A stretch of DNA of 64,000 nucleotides from SZUA-36 sp963727635 (lineage in GTDB: Bacteria; Pseudomonadota; Gammaproteobacteria; Xanthomonadales; SZUA-36): positions 434,001-498,000 of the forward strand of contig CAVSHP010000021.1 in NCBI GenBank assembly GCA_963727635.1, given 5' to 3'. Positions within the stretch are counted from its first letter, which is position 1; every line of letters starts with the position of its first letter. Shown here piece by piece: positions 1 through 10,172 of the stretch. Under the pieces are notes generated by a model. It was not told the origin of the DNA. It made no database searches and was given only the letters and a program-made list of their open reading frames with translations. The translations under genes and the position numbers were made by a program.

Positions 1-821
1 GGAACACAGGTTGCTGGCTGCCAAACGCATGATTGCCAAGATGCCAACCATCGCCGCCGCCTGTTACCGCCACCACATGGGCTGGCCGACCGCCTATCCG
101 AAAAACTCCCTGAATTACACCGAGCGTTTCCTTGACATGATGTTCTCGGTGCCCGCCGAGCCCTATAAGGTAAGCCAGGTGGCCGCCAAGGCATTCGATC
201 TGCTGTTCATATTGCACGCCGATCATGAACAGAATGCCAGTACCTCGACCGTCAGGCTGGTCGGTTCAACCGGCGCAAATCCTTACGCCAGTGTTGCCGC
301 CGGTATTTCGGCATTGTGGGGTCCCGCGCACGGTGGCGCCAACGAGGCCGTTTTGACCATGCTGGATCAAATCGGAGACGTATCACGGGTTGGCAGGTTC
401 ATCGACAAAGCCAAGGATAAAGACGATCCGTTCCGCCTGATGGGATTTGGTCACCGGGTTTACAAAAACTATGACCCGCGGGCGACCATCATCCGCAAGG
501 CGGCCTACGAGGTTTTAGAGGAAATTGGCAGCAAGGATCCACTGATTGTCGCTGGCGATGGAGTTGGAGCGTATCGCCTTGGAAGATGATTATTTTGTGG
601 AGAAAAAACTCTACCCGAACGTCGATTTTTACTCCGGCATTATTTACAAGGCGCTGGGTATTCCGACGAGTATGTTTACCGTCATGTTCGCTATTGCCAG
701 AACGGTCGGTTGGGTGTCTCAATGGCTGGAACAGGAAGAGGTTGGCACACCGATTGGCCGTCCGAGACAGATCTATGCCGGTGAGGGTGCGCGTGATTAC
801 GTGCCGGTAAGTTCCCGCTGA
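1..821 (+). CDS. gltA: Citrate synthase, C-terminal part, one frameshift
   Basis: Citrate synthase condenses acetyl-CoA and oxaloacetate at the entry to the TCA cycle. The gene runs in from the left edge, so its N-terminus is missing. Family landmarks are the GPAHGGANEAV loop with the active-site His, the FGHRVYKNYDPR block, and EKKLYPNVDFYSG with GIPTSMFTV near the end. The frame breaks near 545: dropping the A at 545 joins DPLLS to LAMELERIALEDDYF, which restores the family sequence exactly. That favours a one-base insertion error over real decay. A conserved gene on the other strand follows with almost no gap. The identification is secure. Confidence 0.93.
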
Positions 822-828
822 AGATTAT

Positions 829-1482
829 TTAAACAGCCGCCAGCAGGGATTCCACCTCGGACACAGGCGCCCGTCTTTGCGGGCGCCCATCCACTGGACT
901 GGGTGGCGCCTGGCGTAGGTCAATACAACTGAAAAGGGTCAATTCGACCTCGATGTCTTGCGCATTGGTTACCACCAGTTGCACCTGGCGATAACTGCCA
1001 TCATGCCAGCGAATTTTCCGTTGTTCATTACGGAAAACCAGTCCCTTGTCGAGTAAGTGAATCACGACCGCGTCAGGCGGGTCATTGAAAACATGTAACG
1101 ATACCCGCGCGTGTTCATCCGCCGTTCCTTCGAGCACTGGGCCGACGAGGCGTGGACAAAATGTTTCTAGCGAGCGCATGACATTCAAGGCGACTTCACG
1201 CATTTTCTGCACGTGGCGCATATGCTGCGGACCGCCGTAAAACTCCTGGTAGGCGCGTAGCGCACTGGCGACTTCTGCATTGCTGGGCATGGTCGTGCGT
1301 AGATTGAAACCCAGTCTTTCGGCAGCTTTCAGCTTGGCCACCCGGTAGTTGAATTGTGATTGCGTGGACATGATGCGCGCCGCTTCAGCGGCAATTGCGC
1401 GGCGGATCTGGTTGTTCTTCCTGGCGCTATGAGTGGGAAACGTATCAGAAACTGTCGTATGGATCCTCTTCCTTAACGGCAT
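829..1482 (-). CDS. Conserved hypothetical protein, possibly nucleotidyltransferase-like
   Basis: 217 residues, not assigned to a named family. The open frame extends further upstream, but the ATG at 1482 is preceded by a strong Shine-Dalgarno (AAGGAGAT) about six bases away, and earlier starts would lie deep inside mrcA. The start overlaps the last 38 bases of mrcA, so it is probably translated with it. The protein is soluble, with no signal peptide or membrane segment. A central stretch, RLVGPVLEGTADEHARV followed by alternating hydrophobics, recalls minimal nucleotidyltransferase folds, but I see no clear GS-x-D-x-D catalytic motif. The C-terminus (PPSPVDGRPQRRAPVSEVE) is polar and probably disordered. 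Confidence 0.7.
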   Translation of the reverse strand: MPLRKRIHTTVSDTFPTHSARKNNQIRRAIAAEAARIMSTQSQFNYRVAKLKAAERLGFNLRTTMPSNAEVASALRAYQEFYGGPQHMRHVQKMREVALNVMRSLETFCPRLVGPVLEGTADEHARVSLHVFNDPPDAVVIHLLDKGLVFRNEQRKIRWHDGSYRQVQLVVTNAQDIEVELTLFSCIDLRQAPPSPVDGRPQRRAPVSEVESLLAAV

Positions 1483-3937
1483 CAGATTGATCTCCTTCTT
1501 TTGTACCTTCCATTGGTGGAAGACTTCCCATGGCAAATACTTCCATAATTGCGTTGTGATTATCAATCCTGGCGAGCAAACCCGTATCCGGGTCAATGCG
1601 TGCCTTGGTGATGCCTTCCGGAATTTCAGGAGCAACATCAGGAACATCCTGCAATGCCACCCGCATATAGTCTATCCAGATCGGCAACGCCGCTTTACCG
1701 CCAACCTCATTGCGGCCCAGCGGTTCGTGGTTATCAAAACCCACCCAGACCGAGGTAACAATTTCATTGTTGTAACCGGAAAACCAGGCATCGCGCTGTT
1801 CATTGGTCGTACCCGTTTTGCCCGCCAGATCGTTACGCCCCAGTTCCATGGCCTTTTTGCCGGTTCCGCGTCGGACCACGTCCATCATCATGGAGCGGAT
1901 CAGGTAAGCATTTTGCTCGGTGATAACCCGTGGGGCAGGGGTCGGGTTTGAAACCATGTTTTGCGTCTGTGCTTGGTCCTGCTCGGTGACCAGAAGATCT
2001 TCTCCGCTTTCAATCTGCAAAGGTCTGAAAGTTGGCTCCACATTTTCAACGGGTTCAATTGGTTCGGCAGCGATCAGCCTGTTCGGATTCACATTCCTTG
2101 CAAACTACCTGTGGACTGGCGGCGAACAGTACGGTGCCCCTGGCATCGACAATCCGGTCAATGAAATAGGGGTCGATCAGGTATCCGCCATTGGCAAATA
2201 CGGCATAGCCCCTGGCGATACTGATCGGTACCAGTGAAGCGCTGCCAAGCGCCATGGATAAATTGCCGGGAAGTTCCGCGGGGTCGAAGCCAAAAGAACT
2301 GATGTAGTCGATCGCATAGGGAATGCCAATCTCCCTCAACAACCTGATCGAAACGAGGTTACGGGAATTGACCATGGCTTCACGCAGACGTGTAGGTCCA
2401 AAGAATTTCTCGCTGTAATTCTGTGGTTTCCAGTCTCTTTCCAGTTCAGAATCGCTGAAAACAATGGGCGCATCATTGACGATGCTGGCAGTGGTTTTAC
2501 CTTTGGCCAATGCGGCTGAATAGATAAATGGTTTAAAGCCCGACCCCGGTTGCCGGCGACTTTGAACGACGCGATTGAATTTGCTCCGCGTGTAATCATA
2601 ACCGCCGACCAGCGCCTTGATGGAGCCATCATGTGGACTCAGAGAAATCAGCAATGCCTCGGTTTCAGGCAGTTGCGCCAGTTCGCGCCTGCCTCCATCC
2701 CGCAAACGGGTGCGAATGATATCGCCGGCTTTTCCAGCACCTCCCCAACGCTTTTGGGTTCAAACCCCACCCGGTCACGGCTGATGAATTTTCTGGCCCA
2801 CTGCATATCCGGGAGTGTCAGCGCGATTGTCTGGCCATCGACCTGGTAAACCAGTGCAAGATCTTCATCGACTTCGACTACCAGGCCTGGCACCAGGCCG
2901 GCCACGGGTTTATAGGGTCTCAGTATCTCTTCCCAGGCTTCCGTCGTCGTGTTGGCTTCCAGGTCAAAATGCGCCTCTGCTCCGCGGTAACCGTGTCTGT
3001 GGTCATATTCTTCTAAGCCGTCAATGACCGCCTGGTTTGCAGCGGTCTGAAAACCGGAGTTGATGGTTGTGTAAACCTCGTAACCGCCGGTATAGGCAGA
3101 TTCGCCAAACCTTGCCAGCATTTCCTTTCGAACCATTTCAGCGAGGTATGGAGCCGACACTTCCGTTGTGGCGCCATGGTAAAAGGCGGTATTCCTTTCA
3201 TTCAAGGCCTGTTCATATTCTTCATCAGTGATGAAATTCAGTTCCAGCATGCGTCCAAGTACATAGTCCCTGCGGTTCATGGCGCGTTCGGGCGAGGTGA
3301 TAGGGTTGATTCTCGAAGGGGCTTTGGGGAGTGCCGCGAGCATGGCGCATTGAGCCAGGCTAAGTTCGCCTACAGGCTTACCGTAATAGACATCGGCCGC
3401 GGCGCCCACGCCGTATGCCCGGTGGCCGAGGAGAATTTTATTCAGGTAAAGTTCGAGGATTTCATCCTTGGACAACTCACGTTCGATTTTCAGGGCGAGA
3501 AAGATTTCCTTGATCTTGCGTGTAAAGGTTTTTTCAAGCGTGAGGAAAAAGTTACGTGCCAATTGCTGCGTGATTGTGCTACCGCCTACCGATTTCTCTC
3601 CCGTCGTCATCAACGTCCAGACCGCACGAGAAATGCCCTGGTAATCCACGCCCGGATGGGTGCGGAAACGGGCATCTTCACCGGCGATAAATGCGTTAGT
3701 CAGGTAAACGGGCATTTCTTCAATCCGGACCGGGATTCGACGCTTTTCTCCAAAAACACTGATTAATTTTTCATCTGAGGTGTAAACTCTTAAGGGTACC
3801 TGGAGTTGTATGTCACGCAGTGTTTCAACGTCAGGAAGATCTTTTGAAACAACAAGATAGGTAATTAGAAGCGTAGTCAGGCCGAAGACTAATGCGACAA
3901 GCAGAATGCGAAATATTGAACGAAGTGCTTTTTTCAA
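1445..3937 (-). CDS. mrcA: Penicillin-binding protein 1A, two frameshifts
   Basis: Bifunctional class A PBP that polymerises glycan strands and cross-links peptides in the periplasm; about 830 residues, the usual length. An N-terminal membrane anchor (residues ~8-30) is followed by the GT51 glycosyltransferase motifs EDARFRTHPG, GGSTITQQLARN and LELYLNKILLG. The transpeptidase motifs are all present: SGFK (SxxK) within RQPGSGFKPFIY, SRN in MVNSRNLVS, and KTGTT. Two frame breaks interrupt the gene, near 2725 (a missing G in the GEVLEKPGDIIRTR region) and near 2085 (around ECESEQADR). Both halves stay conserved across the breaks, which suggests sequence error. The gene is divergent from pilM, the standard gammaproteobacterial arrangement. 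The start at 3937 has AGGA upstream. Confidence 0.92.
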
Positions 3938-4245
3938 ATCTTTATCCTGCTATGCTTAGCGTTAGAAAATGGAATTTTAGTTTATAAATCGTTCTCCGGA
4001 TAGCGGGAGAAGGAACAGAAAATGATACGCCGCATCGGACAAGGAAGTACCGGTTATGACGAGTGTTGACAACTCACCATGCCAGTCGTTCCCCATAGTT
4101 TGTTATTGCAACGGACTTTCTCCAATGCGTTACTAGTTTAAATACCTAAATACCAAAAGGTGTTTGAGTATTTGTGAGTTTTCTGTTAAAAACAGCTATA
4201 AGAAGTCTCACTAAACCATTGGCACGGAAAAGGAATGGGGGAGTC
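3938..4245. promoter_or_regulatory. Divergent mrcA/pilM intergenic region
   Basis: About 300 bases between two divergent start codons must hold both promoters. It is AT-rich close to pilM. A perfect TTGACA lies at 4066-4071 on the plus strand, but I find no convincing -10 box at 16-18 bases. No repeat, RNA gene or further ORF is apparent. A longer pilM reading from a GTG at 4174 would use up part of the region. Confidence 0.4.
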
Positions 4246-5304
4246 TTGAAACTGTTTGGAAAAAAAGCAGATCCAGTTATAGGACTGGATATTGGCTCGA
4301 CAAGCGTGCGATTGTTGCAACTGTCCAGTCATGGGTCCGGATTTCGAATTGACCACTTTGCCATAGAGCCGCTCGGCGAAGGCGTTGTGGTTGATAAGGC
4401 CGTACAGGATGTAGAAGCCATTTCAAACGCCATTTCACGGGCGCTCAAGGCTTCGGGCACACGTGCCAAATCCTGTGCGATCGCGGTTTCCGGTTCGGCC
4501 GTTTTCACCAAGACGATCAGTCTGCCTTCAAATCTTGCTGAAGCCGATATTGAAAGCCAGGTGCAAATTGAGGCCAATCAATATATCCCTTATCCGCTAA
4601 ATGAGGTCAGCCTCGATTTTGAAGTGCTCGGGCCATCGGCGCGTAATGCGGATTTGATCGATATCTTGCTCGCTGCCAGCAAAAGCGAAAATGTTGAAAG
4701 CCGGCAGGACGCTATTGATGCAGCCGGTTTGAAAGCCAAAGTTGTCGACGTTGAAGCTTTTGCGATTGCCAATGCATTTGAGCTGATACGTAAGCGGGAT
4801 GGCGTAAATCGCAACGAAGCAGTCGGGGTCTTTGATATCGGCTTTGACCAGACCACTTTATTGGTGATCAAGAACGGCCAGGTCATTTATACCCGTGACC
4901 ACCCTTTCGGCGGCCACCAGTTATTGGAAGAAACCCAGCGCCGTTATGATATGACTCCGGAGCAGGCTGCATTTTTTGAACGCAACGAACAGGCGCCGGA
5001 TGATTTTGAAGAAGAGGTGCTTGAGCCATTTCAGCTGAACGTCGTTCATCAGATCAGTCGCGCATTACAGTTTTATGCCTCCAGTAACGAGTATTCAAAC
5101 ATCGGTACAATCTACCTGTCCGGCGGCACGGCATCACTCGATGGCCTGGCGCCCATGGTTCAGCATGAACTCGGCATGACAACCAGGACAGCGGACCCGA
5201 TTACCGGCATGGAAATTGCGCAGAACGTTGCAGTGACGGCGCTAAAGCGCAATGCCAACAACCTGATGATAGCCATGGGCTTGGCTTTGAGAGGGTTTGA
5301 CTGA
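4246..5304 (+). CDS. pilM: Type IV pilus assembly protein PilM
   Basis: Cytoplasmic actin-like ATPase fold protein that binds the N-terminus of PilN and links the pilus alignment complex to the cytoplasm. The phosphate-1 motif is DPVIGLDIGSTSVRLLQL, and the adenosine region is LSGGTASLDGL near the C-terminus. I chose the TTG at 4246, which has GGGGGAG just upstream and gives 352 residues, the family length. A GTG at 4174 would add 24 residues with no homologous look (LLKTAIRSLTKPLARKRNG). First gene of pilMNOPQ; its stop overlaps the pilN start (TGATG). Confidence 0.92.
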   Translation: MKLFGKKADPVIGLDIGSTSVRLLQLSSHGSGFRIDHFAIEPLGEGVVVDKAVQDVEAISNAISRALKASGTRAKSCAIAVSGSAVFTKTISLPSNLAEADIESQVQIEANQYIPYPLNEVSLDFEVLGPSARNADLIDILLAASKSENVESRQDAIDAAGLKAKVVDVEAFAIANAFELIRKRDGVNRNEAVGVFDIGFDQTTLLVIKNGQVIYTRDHPFGGHQLLEETQRRYDMTPEQAAFFERNEQAPDDFEEEVLEPFQLNVVHQISRALQFYASSNEYSNIGTIYLSGGTASLDGLAPMVQHELGMTTRTADPITGMEIAQNVAVTALKRNANNLMIAMGLALRGFD

Positions 5305-5910
5305 TGGCCAGAATTAATTTATTGCCATGGCGCGAAGAACAGCGCAGGGAACGCCAGCGTCAATTCTTGTCTTCCTTGCTGTTGACCGCCGTTTTCGGTG
5401 TTGTCCTGGTGTTTTTTACGGGTTTGTATATTCGACCAGAAAATAGACCACCAGCAGGCCAGGAATGAACTGGTGAAGAAGGAGATCCGTGATCTCGAAG
5501 TCCGGATCAAGAAAATCGATGAACTGGAGAGGACCCGGGCACGCCTGATTTCACGCAAACAGGTGATTGAACGTTTGCAGGCTAGCCGCTCCACGACGGT
5601 GGAATTACTGGACAAGCTGGCGAAAACAATACCCGTCGGCGTAACCCTCGCCACGGTGCGACAGCAGGGAAGTTCACTGACGCTGGTTGGCACCAGCCAG
5701 TCCAACGCAAGGGTTTCGGCTTACCTTAGGGAATTGGATGCAAATGACCTGTTCCTCAACCCCCAGCTTGATTATGTACGCTCGTCGGCCAAGCCCGTCA
5801 CCCCGACTGAACCCTATGAATTCAGTCTCAAAGTGACGTTACGCTCGCCTAAATCCGTCGATGAAGAGGCAGGCTTTGAAGATCCAAATGGTCAGGGAGG
5901 TGCGAAATGA
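5304..5910 (+). CDS. pilN: Type IV pilus assembly protein PilN, one frameshift
   Basis: Bitopic inner-membrane protein of the PilMNOP alignment subcomplex. It begins MARINLLPWREEQRRER, the conserved PilM-binding peptide (INLLPWR), followed by one membrane helix. A coiled coil comes next (residues ~45-95, ELVKKEIRDLEVRIKKIDELER), then the ferredoxin-like periplasmic domain ending in YEFSLKVTLRSP. The frame is lost near 5432, just after the membrane helix. Removing one C there gives GLYI-DQKIDHQQARNELV and restores a normal protein. The start overlaps the pilM stop and the end overlaps the pilO start. The break is probably a sequence error. Confidence 0.88.
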
Positions 5911-6552
5911 TTTTCAACGACCTCAGAGATACTGACTTTTCAGATCTTGGCAGTGCACCGGGAACGGTCCGTTACACCTTGCTTTCGCTTGCGCTGATTC
6001 TAATCCTGGTGGCGGGCTATTTTCTGTTGATAGATGAAAAAAGGGTCGAGCTGGAACAATCCCGCAGAGCAGGAATTGGTGTTATTGGCCGATTTTGAAT
6101 TCAAGCAGCAGAAAGCCGCAAACCTGGAGGCTTACGAAAAGCAACTGGTGGAAATGCAGGAACTGTTGGAGACCATGTTCAGGCAGCTGCCCAACAAGAC
6201 AGAAATGGACAAGTTGTTGGTGGATGTCTCGCAGACTGCCCTGGCCGCCGGTATCGACGTTCAGCTGTTCGAACCCCAGGCTGAAGCTTTTCAGGACTTT
6301 TATGCCGAGCGTCCTATCCTGGTCAGGATGATGGGGGATTACCACGAGTTCGGTGAATTTGTCAGTGGCGTAGCGGCGCTGCCCCGCGTTGTTATCCTGA
6401 CCATGCATGATATTTCCCTGAAACGGGCGAAGGCCGGCCAGAGTATCTACGGTGATTCAGAAGGCCGCCTGATCCTTGAAGGCACGGTCAAGACCTACCG
6501 TTATGTTGATGAAGATGAGGTAGCCCAGAGGGCGGCGGAGCACGCACCATGA
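5907..6552 (+). CDS. pilO: Type IV pilus assembly protein PilO, one frameshift
   Basis: Partner of PilN in the inner-membrane alignment complex. The N-terminus has the PilO-like MIFNDLRDTDFSDLGSAPG, one membrane helix (YTLLSLALILILVAGYFLL), a coiled coil (FKQQKAANLEAYEKQLVEMQ), then the periplasmic domain with FRQLPNKTEMDKLLVDVSQ, typical of PilO. The frame breaks near 6065. Removing one C from TCCCGC joins VELEQS to AEQELVLLADFEF and repairs it. The start overlaps pilN by four bases (ATGA type) and the end overlaps pilP, so all are one translationally coupled operon. Confidence 0.88.
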
Positions 6553-7088
6553 AACGTATTGGCAAACAGATACGACATGTTGCCGGCATGGTGTTAATAG
6601 CCGTGGTGCTGACAGCATGCAGCGAAAACATGGATGACCTGCAAAAGTACATTGCGACGGTAAAGGCGCGGCCGGCTGATCCGATTCCGCCGATCCCGCC
6701 TGTTAAAACATACACACCTTATGTGTATGAAGGTTTGATGGGGCGCGATCCTTTCCGCCAGTCGATAACCGAAGGCGCCGACGATGTACGCGCATCAAAA
6801 GGCACGGGACCGCGACCGGATTTCAACCGGCCCAAAGAATACCTGGAACGTTACGAACTCGACACATTGTCGATGGTGGGGACGTTCAGCAAGGGTCAGG
6901 ACTATTGGGCGTTGGTGCGTGATCCAGAAGGGGTCATACATCGCGTACCTGTGGGAAATTACATGGGTAAGAACCATGGCAAGGTAGTCAATATTACCAG
7001 CACAGAGATAGATTTGAGCGAATTGATTTCAGATGGCGCGGATGGCTGGCTTGTCAGGGAAGCTTCCATTGCTTTGGGTGAAGGATAA
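6549..7088 (+). CDS. pilP: Type IV pilus lipoprotein PilP
   Basis: Inner-membrane lipoprotein that bridges the PilNO heterodimer to the PilQ secretin. The signal peptide ends in a lipobox, VVLTACSENM, with Cys at residue ~24. A proline-rich linker (PADPIPPIPPVKTYTPY) leads to the beta domain beginning YEGLMGRDPFRQ and containing VGTFSKGQDYWALVRDPEGVIHRVPVGNYMGKNHG, a recognisable PilP block whose end (ITSTEIDLSELI) is also conserved. At 179 residues it is intact, unlike its neighbours. It overlaps pilO and is followed by pilQ after a short gap. Confidence 0.93.
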   Translation: MKRIGKQIRHVAGMVLIAVVLTACSENMDDLQKYIATVKARPADPIPPIPPVKTYTPYVYEGLMGRDPFRQSITEGADDVRASKGTGPRPDFNRPKEYLERYELDTLSMVGTFSKGQDYWALVRDPEGVIHRVPVGNYMGKNHGKVVNITSTEIDLSELISDGADGWLVREASIALGEG

Positions 7089-7130
7089 GCCGGAAAGCGC
7101 ATGGAAAAGCGCGACTTTGAGGGTACAGCC

Positions 7131-9318
7131 ATGCACATTAAAAAGGATATTAAATTGAAAGGGATACTGACCGGTAGGTGGGGACAGTTTATGGATAGCA
7201 GAAAAACTGGAGTTCATTTGGGTTTGGCCTTGGCATTGTTGGTATTTCCGGCATTGTCAGCCTGGGCATCGAGTGATGTGACCGCAGCAAATTACAGCAG
7301 CAATGCGTCAGGTGATGTTGTAATCACGCTGTCAACAGCGGGTGACGAGCCAAACGTCAGTGTGTTTGCGACGGAAACCCGGCGCGGATCATCCTGGATA
7401 TGGCTGATACCAACAGCCAGGTTGATGCAGATCCGGTCTCTGTCGGCGTTGGGGCCGTGCAGAAATTCACGACACTGGCCGCAGGCGGGAGAACGCGGGT
7501 CATGGTGGATCTTTCCAAAATGATCACCTATGACTACCGCTCTGGCAATGGCCAGGTTGTGTTGACCATGTCCGGCAAATGGCACGGGCGCAAGCGCAGC
7601 GCATCATGGCGGTGTCTCGAAATTTACAGTTGAAAACATCGATTTCCGTCGTGGCGAGAATGGCCAGAGCAAGGTCATCATCAGCATGGACAAGGCCAAT
7701 TCCAATGTTTCGGTCAATGCACGTGAAGGCGGACTGTACCGTGGACATCTTTGATGCTGAACTTGCCCGATGCGCTGAATCAGACGGCTTGATGTCATGG
7801 ATTTCGCAACACCGGTGCAAATGATCGATGCTGAAAGGAAAGCCGATGCTGTGCGGGTTGAACTGGAAATATCCGGTCTTTATGAACACATGGCATATCA
7901 GTCGGGCAATGACTGGATCATAGAAGTTACAGAACTTGCCGCTGCTACAATATGAGCTTCCAAGGAAATCGTTGAGTTTTACGAGGAGAAGGAATACTAG
8001 GGCGCCCGGGTAACTTTCAACTTCCAGGATATCCCGGTGCGTTCGGTATTGCAGTTGATCGCCGATGTGTCGGATTTCAATATCGTCGTTGCGGACAATG
8101 TCAGTGGCAACCTGACCCTGAGGCTGACCAATGTGCCCTGGGACCAGGCGCTGGATATCGTACTTGACGCCCGTAATCTGGATAAACGCGAAAATGGCAA
8201 CGTCATCTGGATCGCCCCGACAGCGGATATTGCGGCCCGTGAACAACAAATGTTGCAGGCCATACAAGATCGTAAAGAGCTGGAGCCATTGGCAACAGCA
8301 CTGATCAGTGTCAGTTACGCGACAGCTGAAGACTTGCAGGCACTGATCGATTCAGCATCGGCACAATTCCAGAGGTGGGGATGATGCCGGCTTGCTGTCC
8401 GACCGTGGCTCCGTCGCGATTGATGCCAGGACCAACACCTTGATGGTCACGGACACGCCCGACCGGGTTGAGGCGATTCAAAAGCTGGTGCGGGATCTGG
8501 ACCGTCCGGTCAGGCAGGTCCAGATCGAGTCACGTATCGTAATTGCCAGCAGCGAATTTGCGCATGCAATCGGTGTGCGGTTTGGTGTCACTGCTTTGCA
8601 CAACAAGAGAAATATTCTCGCGATTTCCGGTGACAGCGAAGGTGCCGACCTGGTGAATCCGTGTACCAACCCGAGGGATGATGGACTGATCGACATACCG
8701 GGTCATCCCGGACCGCTTACAATGTCAACCTGCCAGTCGCCGATAGCAATGCCGGCACCATCGGGTTTTCATTCCTGGCGGGTAATATTCTGCTGGATCT
8801 GGAACTCACGGCACTTGAAGCAGAAGGTGATGGTGAAGTCATATCCACGCCACGGGTGGTGACCGCCAACCAGTCACGAAGCCTTCATTCAGCAGGGTGT
8901 GGAAATTCCTTATGAACAGGCTGCATCCTCGGGTGCAACTGCGGTTCAGTTCAAGGAAGCCGTACTGGAGTTACGCGTAACGCCCTTGATTACGCCTGAT
9001 AACCGCGTGCAGCTTGATCTTGAATATCAAGCAGGATTCGGTCGGTGAAATATACCAGACAGGTCGTGGTGGTTCGGTACCATCCATCGATACACGTGAA
9101 CTGGAACACCTCGGTGCTGGTCAACAACGGTGAAACGATCGTGCTGGGCGGGATTTTCCAGGATGAACGTAATCGCAAGGCAGGACAGGGTTCCTTACCT
9201 GAGCAGCATCCCGGTTCTCGGCAATCTGTTCAAGCGCCGTTCCAATGAAACCAAGAAACGTGAATTGCTGATCTTCGTGACGCCAACCATCGTGGAAGAA
9301 CGTCCCGTAGTGAATTAA
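7131..9318 (+). pseudogene. pilQ: Type IV pilus secretin PilQ, frame shattered
   Basis: Outer-membrane secretin through which the pilus exits. All expected parts can be read by hopping frames: signal peptide (LGLALALLVFPALSAWAS), AMIN domains near 7300-7550 and 7620-7800, the N0/N1 block FQDIPVRSVLQLIADVSDFNIVV near 8030, the N-domain VMVTDTPDRVEAIQKLVRDLD, and the secretin end with NNGETIVLGGIF and LLIFVTPTIVEE. At least eight frame changes and an in-frame TAG near 7998 interrupt it. One repair is clear: adding an A near 7376 gives FATENPARIILDMADTNSQ. The domains themselves are conserved, so I lean to sequence error, but a real pseudogene cannot be excluded. The ATG at 7131 has GAGGG upstream; an ATG at 7101 is possible. 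Confidence 0.8.
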
Positions 9319-9340
9319 TTTTTTGACAAGGATCACAGCA

Positions 9341-9367
9341 AAGCCCGGGCACAACCCGGGCTTTTTT
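9341..9367 (+). terminator. Rho-independent terminator after pilQ
   Basis: Perfect 9-bp stem AAGCCCGGG / CCCGGGCTT with a five-base loop and a run of T. It closes the pilMNOPQ transcription unit and lies immediately before hutG, whose transcript must therefore start very close to its coding region or depend on read-through. Confidence 0.9.
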
Positions 9368-9383
9368 GTATAAGATGGAAAAC

Positions 9384-10172
9384 ATGAACCAAGTTTTCTC
9401 TTTCCAGCGTGGCACAACCCCTCTCATGGTCAGTATTCCGCACGCCGGGACCGTTGTGCCGGAGGTCATCAGGATGAAGTTGACCGAACCGGCACTGCAA
9501 TTGCCGGATACCGACTGGTTTGTCGATAAGCTCTATGATTGGGTCCTGGACCTGGGGGCCGGTCTGCTGGTAGCCAATTGCTCACGTTACGTGATCGATC
9601 TGAACCGGCCACCGGATAATGCGGCGCTCTATAGCGGCCCGGGTACCGGTTTGATACCGGAACAGACCTTTGACGGCAAACCGCTCTATAAAGAAGGTTC
9701 AGAGCCCGGTGAAACTCAATCGGCGCAGCGCATAGCTGAATACTGGCAGCCATATCATGAAAAGCTCGCGTCGGAACTTGCGCATATCAAGGAGCGGTTC
9801 GGATACGCCATTTTGCTCGATGCACACTCGATCCGCAGTGAAGTCCCCAGGTTATTCGAGGGCAGGCTACCGGACCTGAATCTTGGCAGTAATTCGGGCG
9901 CCAGTGCAGACGCCGGCCTGATTGCCGCAAGTTTTGCAGCGCTTGGCAGGGATCCTGCCTATTCAAGCGTACTCGATGGACGATTCAAGGGAGGGTACAT
10001 CACGCGGAATTACGGCAGGCCGCTAGAACAATTTCATGCGTTGCAGCTGGAAATGGCGCAATCATGTTATATGTGTGAACAGCCGCCGGCCTACGAGCAA
10101 TCAAAGGCTGCCCGCCTACAAGCAGTTTTGCACGGCTTTGTCGATACATTACTGCAATGGTCGCCGTCTTGA
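9384..10172 (+). CDS. hutG: N-formylglutamate amidohydrolase
   Basis: Hydrolyses N-formylglutamate to glutamate and formate, the last step of the five-step histidine degradation route. Motifs are VSIPHAG near the N-terminus, LPDTDWFVDKLYDW, the RYVIDLNRPPDN block, LLDAHSIRS, and GRFKGGYITRNYG near the end; these supply the metal and substrate ligands in the family. The ATG at 9384 is chosen for a weak GGA upstream; an ATG at 9375 is an alternative. The gene overlaps hutF by 16 bases. hutH, hutU and hutI are not in this window, so the rest of the pathway lies elsewhere. Confidence 0.92.
   Translation: MNQVFSFQRGTTPLMVSIPHAGTVVPEVIRMKLTEPALQLPDTDWFVDKLYDWVLDLGAGLLVANCSRYVIDLNRPPDNAALYSGPGTGLIPEQTFDGKPLYKEGSEPGETQSAQRIAEYWQPYHEKLASELAHIKERFGYAILLDAHSIRSEVPRLFEGRLPDLNLGSNSGASADAGLIAASFAALGRDPAYSSVLDGRFKGGYITRNYGRPLEQFHALQLEMAQSCYMCEQPPAYEQSKAARLQAVLHGFVDTLLQWSPS

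Noticed and set aside
829..1647. Long reading of the hypothetical gene from 1647
   Set aside because: The upstream part lies inside mrcA; the ATG at 1482 has a strong Shine-Dalgarno.
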